41,765 nucleotides of DNA from Acidobacteriaceae bacterium (GTDB lineage: Bacteria > Acidobacteriota > Terriglobia > Terriglobales > Acidobacteriaceae). The stretch is taken from NCBI GenBank assembly GCA_003151435.1, contig PLXP01000127.1, positions 1-41,765 of the forward strand, given 5' to 3'. Below the pieces are notes generated by a model, which did no database searches, was not told the DNA's origin, and saw only the letters and a list, made by a program, of their open reading frames with translations. A program made the position numbers and the translations under genes. This document shows, in pieces, positions 8,784 to 17,481 of the stretch (positions are counted from its first letter, which is position 1; each line of letters starts with the position of its first letter).

Positions 8784-11700
8784 CTAACCCCCCATGAACA
8801 AGGGCCGCAACGCCACCGCTTGCGGTGTGAGTGTGGTGAAATGCGCGGTGTCAGAGGTTTCGAGATACGCACCGGGAGTAAATACGTCGGTGACCGTGGC
8901 GCGCACCGTGCTGCTATCGAGATCACTGACGACTCCGCGAGCTGCGAGGTTCGCTCCGGAGTAAAGATTCACATACATGCCGGATGCAATGCGGTCTGAC
9001 GTCAGGTTCAGCGAGACCACTCCACCCACGGACGGCTGGATGCGAAAGATGATTGTGGCTGGAATGATGTTGTCGATAGGAACGTCGCTCGCCAGCAGGA
9101 TGGCCGTGCGCACAACGTCGCTCATGAAGGCCATCGCAGCGGAGTTGGTAGTGTCGATCTGGAGGAACAGCCAATCGGCCAGCATCTGCATCTGCTGGCG
9201 GTCAGTGTAAGTGAGCTGGTTCCATCCGGGCAGAACGGCGAGGCTCTGCAGTTGGACTGAGAGCCCGGAACCGCGCAGGTACTCTGCCCAGCCAAGGCGC
9301 TCGATGGGCAGCGCTATGCTGACCCTTGTGTAGAGACAAGTGGCTACGCTGGAGATTTGCTGGACGAGCCGGGCTACGGCATTACTGATTTCCGTGTGTA
9401 CCGAGTCGGCAGCAATCAAGTCATTGATCGCGATCATGCTTTGCAGTTGGACAACCTGGTGGCTCCAACTGAGATTGGTGAGCGCGGCGGGCTGGATGGT
9501 GGCGCGCTGCATCTGGTAGTTGCGGAAGAGCTGCTGATTGGCGCTAAAGACGGTTGAGATGGCGGACTTGTAGACACCGGCCTCGCCAGCCGCCGACGAA
9601 GGCAGCGGAGGTATTTGCAGCAGCTGTGCCGCGCGCGCTTGTGCGCTCAACGCAAGCTGCTGCAGCAGCACCGGCCGCTCAAGGTTGTTGACTTGCGCTG
9701 CGATGGCCGGCATCCAGATAACCGGCGCCTCGCGAAGCTGGCCAACGATCTCGCGCAGCTCAGGTGGAATCGCGACCGACTGCTGCAAACATGCGGGCAC
9801 GGGGTTGCTGACATTGGCGGGAACCAACTGCCGGCTGGGAGCAGTGTCAGTGGCCTGCAAGGTACGCGCACGGGTGTATGCAATCAACTGGACCGAGCTT
9901 TGCAGCACTTGCTGCCGTTGGGCATTCACGCTGTTCACGCGAGTGGTCTCGTCGCCCAAGAGCGCGGTGGTGAAAGCTACATTTTGTCGGTCCTGATGCA
10001 GGTTGTTCTGGAGTTGCGACACGTAGATCTGCGCTTGCTGGATATCGTTTTGCATGTTGCTGAGCGCGGTTGTGCAAAGGCCAACGAAGTCGGAGTACTG
10101 CTGCACGCGGGCCTCGAGTGCACGCAGCAGCGCGGTGTGCTGCTCCACCACGCGTACGCCCACTGAGAACAGCGTTGCTTCGGCGGAGTCCGTGACCAGG
10201 TACGGCGACTGTATCTTGCTCAGCAGCGCGGGCTGCGTGGCCGGATTGAGCCACTCAGAGAACGTGTGCATCTCCACCGGAACGGCAACGGGAGGAGGAG
10301 GTGTCGGCGGCGGCGGTGACGGAGGCGTCGGAGGCGGTCCATCCATCAGGATCGGGATATCGTCGACGACGAGGTTGAGATCAGTCTCAAGCGCCTGCAA
10401 GGCCTGCAGAAAACTGAGACGATTTCCGATGGAGTAGAACATCGCCTCCTGCGAAGGAGATTGCTGCAACCTCTCAGCGATGGTCAGGGTGCGTATGTTG
10501 AGTTGCGCGCCGGCCAGAGGCGATTGGCTGGTGATATCCGTGGGAGTCGCTGGGGTGTTTTGTCCCGGCTGGATGATCTGCGCCGGTCCCTGGATTCCCG
10601 GGTTAATGAAGTTCAATTCGCCGCCGAAAGATTTTTGCGCGCCGCCTGCGCCCAAAAAACCGGCGCCGCTTATTGAGATTGCGTTTCCTGGTCCGGAAGG
10701 CGCCTGCGGTGATGTGAAGATTCCGGGATTGTTGAATACGGGGCCGGTGAAGATGCCTGGATTGTTGAGAATGCCCGGGCCTATGAAAGTGCCGATTTGC
10801 TTGGCGCCGCCCATGTTGGAGATGAGGGCGCGGGTGCGAATCGACTGCGTTTTTTGCGTCAGCCGAGGAGCCGCAGTCATCATCTGGAAGGTTCGGCCGC
10901 TGCCCAGAACCACGGGGATTTGGATTGGGTTGATGACGGGCTTGATAAACGTCGGCGGCGAAGGCGTGTAATTCGTGGAGGGACTGGGCGGCGGCTGCAG
11001 GGTGTTGAGATAGTTCTTCAGATTGTCGGCTGTGGAGGAAGCACTGTCTCCGGTAGCGATGGTGGCCAGCACCGGAGATGTGGCAAGCGCGGTGGCAGCG
11101 CTGGCCCCCAGCACGTTTTGCCGGTAACGATAAATGTCAGTCTGGGTGGTCAGGAATGCTGTATCCAGCAGATCATTGGCTTTCGAAACTCTGGCGTTAA
11201 GGCTGGTCACCAGGGCTTGCACGCCATTGGTTTGCAGATTCGTAAAATCATTTGTGTTCAACAACGAGATGGTGTGGCTGTTGCCGTCGACCCCTGTATA
11301 GCTGGTGACATAAGGTGCATTGCTCGCCACGGTTTTAAGCTGCAGCAAGTCGACAGATTGAAATGAAAGGTAGACCCATGTGATCGAGCCATCCACTGTT
11401 GTGCCGGTTGGGGTCGTGCTCCACGCGGGAGGAACTATGCCCGATGTGCCTTGGGTGCCCGGCGGCTGCGGGTTGCCGTTGGCGTCAGGAACGCTGGCGA
11501 GTTGAAGGTTGCCATTGGAGTCGAGGATGATCTGGCCCGCGACATATCCACGACTCGGCTGCCAAGTGAGCGGCCCACTGTTCAGCCAGGTCACCGACGC
11601 ATCCAAAGTGGTGGCACTGGCCCCCGTGCCCCACGAAGGCGCAGTGGCTCCGGATGTTCCTCCGGTCGACACCGTCTCGATGTTTCCGTTGGAATCCAGA

Positions 11701-14285
11701 ATCGCCTGGCCGGCGGAGTAAATGGTACCGGGCTGCCACGGCGAGCGGCCGAGGTTGTTCCACGTCACCCCGCTGTCCTGTGTGGTCTGCCCTGCATTCT
11801 GATTCCATGCCGGCGCGGAATCGCCCGAGATGCCTGCGGCTTGCACGATCTGGATGTTGCCGTTTGAGTCCAGGATCAGGTCGCCGACGGAGTACGGAAG
11901 ATCGGGTTGCCAGGTAGCGTTGCCGCCATTCAACCAGGTGATTCCGTCCTGTGTGGTGGATTGGCCCGGAACTTCAGGCTGTGTCCACGTGGGCTGCGAG
12001 GATGCCGAAGTACCTGCGGCCGATACTGTCTGCATGAACCCTTGCGGGTCCACGACAAACTGGCCCTTGCTATAGGCCGTGTTCTGCTGCCAGGCCCATG
12101 GACCATTGTTCATCCAGACGATGGTGCCGTCCGTCGTGGTTCCTGCGACGTTCACATTCCACGATGGGCTGGCGGCACCGGACGTTCCAGCAGTCTGCAC
12201 CACCTCGATTTGCCCGTTGCCGTCGACGATGAACTGGCCGGCAGAAAATGCGGCTGTAGCAGCCCAGGTAGATTGGAGAATGGTTCCGAATGCTTGCGCG
12301 GAAGGTGGGATATAGGGCGGAGGCGCATCGCGGCCGGCAAGTTCATCCGGCGTGAGTCCCGCATTGATGTCGATGAGGTTGGGATTGGAAGGAACGTTGG
12401 GGCCGGTGACGGTATAGAGAGTGTTGATCTGCTGCTGCACCGTCTCCAACTCTTGCAAGGTCAGATTGCGGACCTGGGTCGCTTTGGCCACTTCCTGATT
12501 GAAGATAGGCGCGACCGTCTCTTGGATCAGAATGTCAGGATCGTAGACCGCATCCGGCAGCGGTACAAGCAGTTCAACCGGCTCGAAGAGCGTGGGATCC
12601 TCTGGAGGGGAGCTTGCGGCTGCGATGGGGTCAAGCAACATGCCCGTTTTGAGCACGGATTCGAGCTCTTCCAGGTACACAGGAGCGGCAGAGACCTTCC
12701 AATTGAGCGGAAGCCATGGCGCTCTTTGCTGACGGAAGTTGATTGCAGCGGCGGGGAGGATTCCGCTGGGAGGCAGAGTCGTAAAAATGTCGGTCAGGGT
12801 ATTGAACGTCTGCTGCCCGCCCATCGCCTGGCTCAGTTGTTCTGAGAGCTGATTGATCCTGGCCTGCGCCAGCGCCGGCTGAATGAAGGGTGGATTTCCC
12901 GAGCCGTTGTTGATCCATGTGACGCTGCCATCGGTGGTGGGCAGATAGATGCCGTTCCACGCCGGCTCCGAACCTCCTGAAGTGCCGGCCGTGAGGACAT
13001 GCTGCATGTTGCCGTTCGCGTCATACACAAACTGGCCGGCAGCGAAGGCATTATGCGGCTGCCAGCTGGCGGGGCCATTTTCTATCCAAGTAACTGTGCC
13101 ATCCGTAGTGGTTTGGCCGAACGCGGTCTTCCATTGCGGCGGAGGACCGCCTGATGTACCTGCGGTCTGCACCAATTGCACATTGTGATTGGTGTCGATG
13201 ATGAAATCGTTAACTGCGAACGCAGTGTTCGATTGCCACTGTAGCAATGGTGCGGGCTGAGTGGGAAACACATTGCGGCGACGGGGCAATCCTCCCGCGC
13301 GCACCACGGCGGAGCAATCCACGAAGAGCGGCTTCCAGGCCAGCCCGCTGTTGCTCCACGTAACGCCGCCGTCAGTGGTGGCGCCACGGTAGACAGTGTT
13401 CCACTTCGGCTCGGTCCCGGCCGATATCCCTGCGGTCGTCACGATCTGAAGATTGCTGTTGGAGTCGGAAATGAGCTGGCCCTCGGTGAATGCCGTGTTC
13501 GCTTGCCACGCAACGCCGGGGTCAAAGGCGATGAGTGCGACCGGCAGACCGAGCGTCGCCCATGGCAGTTGATCGTCAGGTCCGAGCAGCGCCTCGGCCT
13601 CGAAGATTGAGTAGGCGAGGCGGTTTCTCCATGTGGCTTCAGGAGACGTTGCGGGCAGCGGCAGAGCAGGCACGCCAACGGGCCACGGAAGATACACAAG
13701 TCGCACCGCATCGGCAATCTGCCAGTCTTCGAAAGCGTATTCGGTTGGATCCTGATCGCATGAGGCGGCGAGATTGCCGCTGACTTCAATGGGACCTGTG
13801 CCGGTATCGAGGAATTGGCCGCTGACCTGCGCGATTACCGGTTGCAGCAGCAGAATCCCGGCGTAAGTTTTGTTGGTGGGGTCGCCAACCGATTGGTGGA
13901 AACTGTACCTTTGATTTCCCGTGACCGGGTCAATTACGGTGAGTGTGCTCAGATGCGCTTTCAGGGTGCTGTTCAGCACCACGTCCTGACCGGTCGCGGA
14001 GAGCCCGTAACCGGGACTGACCACCAGTAACGGATCCGCGCCGCTCAGGTCCATGGTTAACCCGAGACCTCTGACCGTGCCCGCAGTGACCGCCTGGCCG
14101 AGCGTTGACAGCAAACCACCGCGATACGCCTGTTCGCTGTCGAGCGCGGAGACGCTGAGGGCGCGTCCAGTGAAGAGATTCAGTCGTTGGCGCCACAGGC
14201 CGGGGTCCACCTGCTGCCGAAGCTGCGGTTCGGTGCCAACCAGCGATTCGCCGGATACGGGATCGGTGATAGGTGTCGCGGGCAT
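8784..14285 (-). CDS. Giant baseplate/fibre-like protein with eight W..Y..GQ..D.NGN..V..AGTSG..P.W..TT.DG.VTW repeats and coiled-coil-like C-terminal part, 1833 aa
   Basis: Continuous ORF; repeats read by eye; N-terminal 'FTGRALSVSALDSEQAYRGGLLSTLGQAVTAGTVRGLGLTMDL' resembles the N-terminal domains of the two preceding genes. Confidence 0.85.
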   Translation of the reverse strand: MPATPITDPVSGESLVGTEPQLRQQVDPGLWRQRLNLFTGRALSVSALDSEQAYRGGLLSTLGQAVTAGTVRGLGLTMDLSGADPLLVVSPGYGLSATGQDVVLNSTLKAHLSTLTVIDPVTGNQRYSFHQSVGDPTNKTYAGILLLQPVIAQVSGQFLDTGTGPIEVSGNLAASCDQDPTEYAFEDWQIADAVRLVYLPWPVGVPALPLPATSPEATWRNRLAYSIFEAEALLGPDDQLPWATLGLPVALIAFDPGVAWQANTAFTEGQLISDSNSNLQIVTTAGISAGTEPKWNTVYRGATTDGGVTWSNSGLAWKPLFVDCSAVVRAGGLPRRRNVFPTQPAPLLQWQSNTAFAVNDFIIDTNHNVQLVQTAGTSGGPPPQWKTAFGQTTTDGTVTWIENGPASWQPHNAFAAGQFVYDANGNMQHVLTAGTSGGSEPAWNGIYLPTTDGSVTWINNGSGNPPFIQPALAQARINQLSEQLSQAMGGQQTFNTLTDIFTTLPPSGILPAAAINFRQQRAPWLPLNWKVSAAPVYLEELESVLKTGMLLDPIAAASSPPEDPTLFEPVELLVPLPDAVYDPDILIQETVAPIFNQEVAKATQVRNLTLQELETVQQQINTLYTVTGPNVPSNPNLIDINAGLTPDELAGRDAPPPYIPPSAQAFGTILQSTWAATAAFSAGQFIVDGNGQIEVVQTAGTSGAASPSWNVNVAGTTTDGTIVWMNNGPWAWQQNTAYSKGQFVVDPQGFMQTVSAAGTSASSQPTWTQPEVPGQSTTQDGITWLNGGNATWQPDLPYSVGDLILDSNGNIQIVQAAGISGDSAPAWNQNAGQTTQDSGVTWNNLGRSPWQPGTIYSAGQAILDSNGNIETVSTGGTSGATAPSWGTGASATTLDASVTWLNSGPLTWQPSRGYVAGQIILDSNGNLQLASVPDANGNPQPPGTQGTSGIVPPAWSTTPTGTTVDGSITWVYLSFQSVDLLQLKTVASNAPYVTSYTGVDGNSHTISLLNTNDFTNLQTNGVQALVTSLNARVSKANDLLDTAFLTTQTDIYRYRQNVLGASAATALATSPVLATIATGDSASSTADNLKNYLNTLQPPPSPSTNYTPSPPTFIKPVINPIQIPVVLGSGRTFQMMTAAPRLTQKTQSIRTRALISNMGGAKQIGTFIGPGILNNPGIFTGPVFNNPGIFTSPQAPSGPGNAISISGAGFLGAGGAQKSFGGELNFINPGIQGPAQIIQPGQNTPATPTDITSQSPLAGAQLNIRTLTIAERLQQSPSQEAMFYSIGNRLSFLQALQALETDLNLVVDDIPILMDGPPPTPPSPPPPTPPPPVAVPVEMHTFSEWLNPATQPALLSKIQSPYLVTDSAEATLFSVGVRVVEQHTALLRALEARVQQYSDFVGLCTTALSNMQNDIQQAQIYVSQLQNNLHQDRQNVAFTTALLGDETTRVNSVNAQRQQVLQSSVQLIAYTRARTLQATDTAPSRQLVPANVSNPVPACLQQSVAIPPELREIVGQLREAPVIWMPAIAAQVNNLERPVLLQQLALSAQARAAQLLQIPPLPSSAAGEAGVYKSAISTVFSANQQLFRNYQMQRATIQPAALTNLSWSHQVVQLQSMIAINDLIAADSVHTEISNAVARLVQQISSVATCLYTRVSIALPIERLGWAEYLRGSGLSVQLQSLAVLPGWNQLTYTDRQQMQMLADWLFLQIDTTNSAAMAFMSDVVRTAILLASDVPIDNIIPATIIFRIQPSVGGVVSLNLTSDRIASGMYVNLYSGANLAARGVVSDLDSSTVRATVTDVFTPGAYLETSDTAHFTTLTPQAVALRPLFMGG
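11366..12266 (-). repeat. Five consecutive ~50-65 aa coding repeats (W/GTSG/DGxVTW module)
   Basis: Units starting WAATAAFSAGQ, WQQNTAYSKGQ, WQPDLPYSVGD, WQPGTIYSAGQ and WQPSRGYVAGQ, each with D.NGN, (G)TSG, P.W and TT.D....W. Confidence 0.85.
12890..13508 (-). repeat. Three coding repeats of the same W/GTSG/DGxVTW module
   Basis: Units starting WQANTAFTEGQ, WQSNTAFAVND and WQPHNAFAAGQ in the N-terminal half of the 1833-aa protein. Confidence 0.85.
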
Positions 14286-14300
14286 AACAGCCTCTCCTGA

Positions 14301-15701
14301 TTAAGTAACTATCCCGGTAGAGAAACTCACATAAGCTGGCGAACTGCGGCAGCGGATATAGAAGCCGTAGGTCTGATTTCCGATAGCGTTCAACCATGCG
14401 GAGTTCTGGTTTTGCGTTGGTAGCGAGATCCTGATGGCGCCCTGGTAGAGACGCATCAGGTCAAACGGCGTACGAAAGCTGAGAATCTGCGGCACGGTCG
14501 GGTTGGGCGCGAGCGTGGGAAGACTTTTCTTGAGTGCCGCAAAGCCGCTGCGCGACACCGGGACAAGCGCGAATACAGAAAGATCGGCATACGCGTTTGC
14601 GGGAAGCGTCAGGTCAATTGGCGGCAGCGACATGCTGTCGTCGATCAGTGCCGGAATCTCATCCACTGGAATGACGCTCAATCGCACATCAATCTGCTGC
14701 GGAAAGAATGCCTGCGAAAACGTCTGCGAAGTTCCCTGGCTGGTGATGCCAAGGCTGGCGAGCGGAAAACGTCCGGCCGGGGGAAGCGCCTGGAAGAAAT
14801 CCGCCGCGGCAAAGCTTGGGGAGAGTCCGGAGGTGATTCGATTTGAGACCGTCTGCTGCAACTGCGAATCGTATTGCATCAGGAATGCCTGCTGCGTTGC
14901 CGGATCGGCGAGACCGAGGCGCAGGCCGCTGTACTCCGGACCGCTGTCACGGCGCACCAGGTAGGGGTCAACCCAGCTGATGACGCCGCGTTGCAGGTTG
15001 ATCATGGCGAGTGGCAACAGCGCGTCAGAAAGCTGGCTTGGATTCGCGTTGAGGAAGATTTGCCGCGCTAGAGCCGCACGCATTTGCGAGGCGTCCTGCG
15101 CGCTTCCCCGAGTCCAGCTGATGGGACTGGGATAGGGCACCAGCGCGATGGCGGTAGCTTCGACAATGTCGCCGTCATGCGTAGTGCGTGTGCCCTGAAT
15201 GCTGGTGGGGTAAGAACTGATTGGGTTCGCGGTGAACTCGACCGGCCGCAAGGCAAGCACGTAGACTCCGCTGCGCGTGCGCGCCGGCGTGTTGGGAAGA
15301 GGCGCGAGATTGAACTGCGCATCCAGATTCTGCTCATCGGGCAGGTCTGAGAGCGAGATGGTGATGTCGTTGGGCAACAGCACCAATTCACCGGCCGGCG
15401 TGAGGCCCTGCCCTGCGCGGATGATGACTGTATCGGCGCCTGCGTTAGGGTCGTTTGGCGCAGGAGTGTCAACCCACAATCCATGAATGACGCCGAAGCC
15501 CGCGGCTTGCCCCAGGTCTGCCTGGCGTTGGAGAAAATAGTCTTGTTCGCGCTCCAGATCGCGGGCCGCGAGAAAGCGCCCATCGAACCAGTAGGGGCGC
15601 GTACGCTGGCTGTCGATCACCAGCGAGCCGTTGTTCTGGCCGGCGATGACATCTGTTTGCGATAAAGTGATGCGCGTGTCGCCTTGAGCATAGTTGGGCA
15701 T
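14301..15701 (-). CDS. Baseplate-associated protein with 'GR.L..DLEREQDYF' N-terminal domain, 466 aa
   Basis: 'RPYWFDGRFLAARDLEREQDYFLQRQADLGQAAGFGVIHGLWVD...VIIRAGQGLTPAGELVLLPNDI'. This pattern recurs in eCIS and phage-tail-like clusters. Confidence 0.75.
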   Translation of the reverse strand: MPNYAQGDTRITLSQTDVIAGQNNGSLVIDSQRTRPYWFDGRFLAARDLEREQDYFLQRQADLGQAAGFGVIHGLWVDTPAPNDPNAGADTVIIRAGQGLTPAGELVLLPNDITISLSDLPDEQNLDAQFNLAPLPNTPARTRSGVYVLALRPVEFTANPISSYPTSIQGTRTTHDGDIVEATAIALVPYPSPISWTRGSAQDASQMRAALARQIFLNANPSQLSDALLPLAMINLQRGVISWVDPYLVRRDSGPEYSGLRLGLADPATQQAFLMQYDSQLQQTVSNRITSGLSPSFAAADFFQALPPAGRFPLASLGITSQGTSQTFSQAFFPQQIDVRLSVIPVDEIPALIDDSMSLPPIDLTLPANAYADLSVFALVPVSRSGFAALKKSLPTLAPNPTVPQILSFRTPFDLMRLYQGAIRISLPTQNQNSAWLNAIGNQTYGFYIRCRSSPAYVSFSTGIVT

Positions 15702-15710
15702 GGCCGGCTC

Positions 15711-16955
15711 CTAGGACTCTGTTCCCGCGCTGAGGCCGATCAAGCGGGCCACGAGCGAACCTGGATACAGGAAGAGTCGCGAAAGGTTGTCGATGGAAAT
15801 GTTGTTCAGGTTGTAGGTCGGCGGGTTTCCCGGCGAACCCAAGGTGGCGGGAATCGAAACCCGCGCCAGAAAGACCGAGCTCGGGTCGAAGCCGGGCGGG
15901 ATTTCGACGGGAGTGGGGCCGTTGATTGTGAAGGGCTGCGCCGCCGCCGGACCCGTGTTCGCGGAGAGGATGCTTTGTTTCAAAGTCTGCGCGGGCGCTG
16001 CCGAGATTGCGCCCGTTGGAAGCGCCCCCGTCGCAAGCCACGGATCCTGCGGAAGCTTCGGGGCCGCGTCGTTGCGCAACACTAGTTGCATGGCGAAGGA
16101 ATCGAGCAGCCTGTTGGGCGAGAATGCATCGGTTGCGTCGTAGTCATCCTGCGTGGCAAAACACGGAGTCACACCCCGAGTGCACGGAACGAATGTTGCG
16201 AAAACGTCCACCAACACATTGCCGCTGCCGGACGTGAGAAAGCTGTTCAGGTCAGTGAGCGACTGATTGGCAAGCCATTGCTCGATGCGGATGCAGACGG
16301 TGCGCGGCACTTCAATCATCCGGCCCACACGATCAATTGCCAGTCCCGGAGTCACCTCGATCTCAAGTTGCGACGGACCCGCGCAGGTCCACGCAGCGAT
16401 GGCGGGGTTGCCATCCAGGGTCGTGCTGCCGATGGCCGTACTCCACACAGGCAAATTAGGGCCGGCGGTGAATGTCGCTATTCCATTGAGAATCTGGACA
16501 TTGCTGTTGGAGTCGACAATGGCGCTGGGCGAGGGGAACGGTGCATTGGGTCGCCATCCATTGGCATTGATGGGCCCTTCATTGGTCCACACAATGCCCG
16601 TGCCATCGGTCACAGTGCCACCGGGCGCCGACGCGAAGGCAGGCGGCGCGGTGCCGCTGGTTCCCGCAACGCCGGTGTTCACCTGCACATTCTGGCTGCC
16701 GTCGTAGACGAACGCCGATGCAGCATAAGACGTGGTCGGCTGCCAAACTTGGGGCAAGCTCACGTTCAAGCCTGCCACCGTACCCGTGCCGCACAATTGC
16801 AGAAGAGCGCGGGCCAGGCAGCCGCGATGATAGTCCTGGTCGGCCTGGAAGTCGTCCACGCCCAACATGCGTCCAAGCGAATAATAGACGCGGCTGGGCG
16901 CCGGCGGCGGATTCAGGTTGTCGGTGGGCATTGACACAGTCGTCGTAGTCGCCAT
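15711..16955 (-). CDS. Paralogous baseplate-associated protein with two W/GTSG-type repeats, 414 aa
   Basis: 'RVYYSLGRMLGVDDFQADQDYHRGCLARALLQLCGTGTVAGLNV' parallels the 466-aa protein; repeats start WQPTTSY and WRPNAPF. Confidence 0.75.
   Translation of the reverse strand: MATTTTVSMPTDNLNPPPAPSRVYYSLGRMLGVDDFQADQDYHRGCLARALLQLCGTGTVAGLNVSLPQVWQPTTSYAASAFVYDGSQNVQVNTGVAGTSGTAPPAFASAPGGTVTDGTGIVWTNEGPINANGWRPNAPFPSPSAIVDSNSNVQILNGIATFTAGPNLPVWSTAIGSTTLDGNPAIAAWTCAGPSQLEIEVTPGLAIDRVGRMIEVPRTVCIRIEQWLANQSLTDLNSFLTSGSGNVLVDVFATFVPCTRGVTPCFATQDDYDATDAFSPNRLLDSFAMQLVLRNDAAPKLPQDPWLATGALPTGAISAAPAQTLKQSILSANTGPAAAQPFTINGPTPVEIPPGFDPSSVFLARVSIPATLGSPGNPPTYNLNNISIDNLSRLFLYPGSLVARLIGLSAGTES
16375..16745 (-). 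repeat. Two coding W-repeats in the 414-aa protein
   Basis: Units starting WQPTTSYAASAFVYDGSQNVQ and WRPNAPFPSPSAIVDSNSNVQ, lying between the 'GTVAGLNV' and 'LEIEVTPGLAIDRVGRMIEVP' halves of the shared domain. Confidence 0.75.
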
Positions 16956-17013
16956 GGGGATATCTCGTCATTCCATTCGGTTGTTATCGCTTGAACCGTT
17001 GTGATCAATCTGC

Positions 17014-17448
17014 CTAAGTGATTGGCGTTGGCGGGGCTGGTGCGGGTGGAACCAGCGCGAACGTGTAGCTTGCGATTGAACCTGAAGATGTGGAGCCAGT
17101 TCCTGCAAGCTCGATTGCGCCACCCACGGCAACAGTACCCGGAGTAGCAGCGATCACCGCCACTGGAGCGCCCTGGATGGTGACCGTGGCGAATGCCGGC
17201 GCGCTCTGCACCCCAAGGTTGTCCGTAACCACAAGCGAAAATGTAACAGTCCCCGAAGTGTTCGGCACCGTCACCGCAACGGTCGACGTTGGTGCGGTGG
17301 TTGTCACGCTGGGGCTGGTCGGCGACAGCGGAGTTGTGGTTCCTCCCGGCGGTGGAAAATGAATGGGAGGAATTGGACCAATCGGGTTGATCGGTGCGAT
17401 CGGAACGGCCGCCGCTTCAGGGTTGTTGTCGCTCGTACTCTTTGCCAT
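17014..17448 (-). CDS. Small Pro-rich protein made of two half PKD-like domains, 144 aa
   Basis: Strong SD (AAGGAGAAGGAAC-ATG). 'TSTVAVTVPNTSGTVTFSLVVTDNLGVQSAPAFATVTIQG' looks like the second half of a PKD domain; 'APVAVIAATPGTVAVGGAIELAGTGSTSSGSIASYTFALVPP' looks like the first half. Confidence 0.8.
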   Translation of the reverse strand: MAKSTSDNNPEAAAVPIAPINPIGPIPPIHFPPPGGTTTPLSPTSPSVTTTAPTSTVAVTVPNTSGTVTFSLVVTDNLGVQSAPAFATVTIQGAPVAVIAATPGTVAVGGAIELAGTGSTSSGSIASYTFALVPPAPAPPTPIT

Positions 17449-17481
17449 GTTCCTTCTCCTTGCTGGAAAGGGGTGTCCACC

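Noticed and set aside
11907-12845. 312-aa plus-strand ORF over the repeat array
   Set aside because: Generated by antisense reading of the coding repeats; no independent support.
11366-13508. CRISPR-like or DNA-level tandem array
   Set aside because: Repeats are diverged at DNA level, in frame and conserved at protein level; no short identical direct repeats with spacers.
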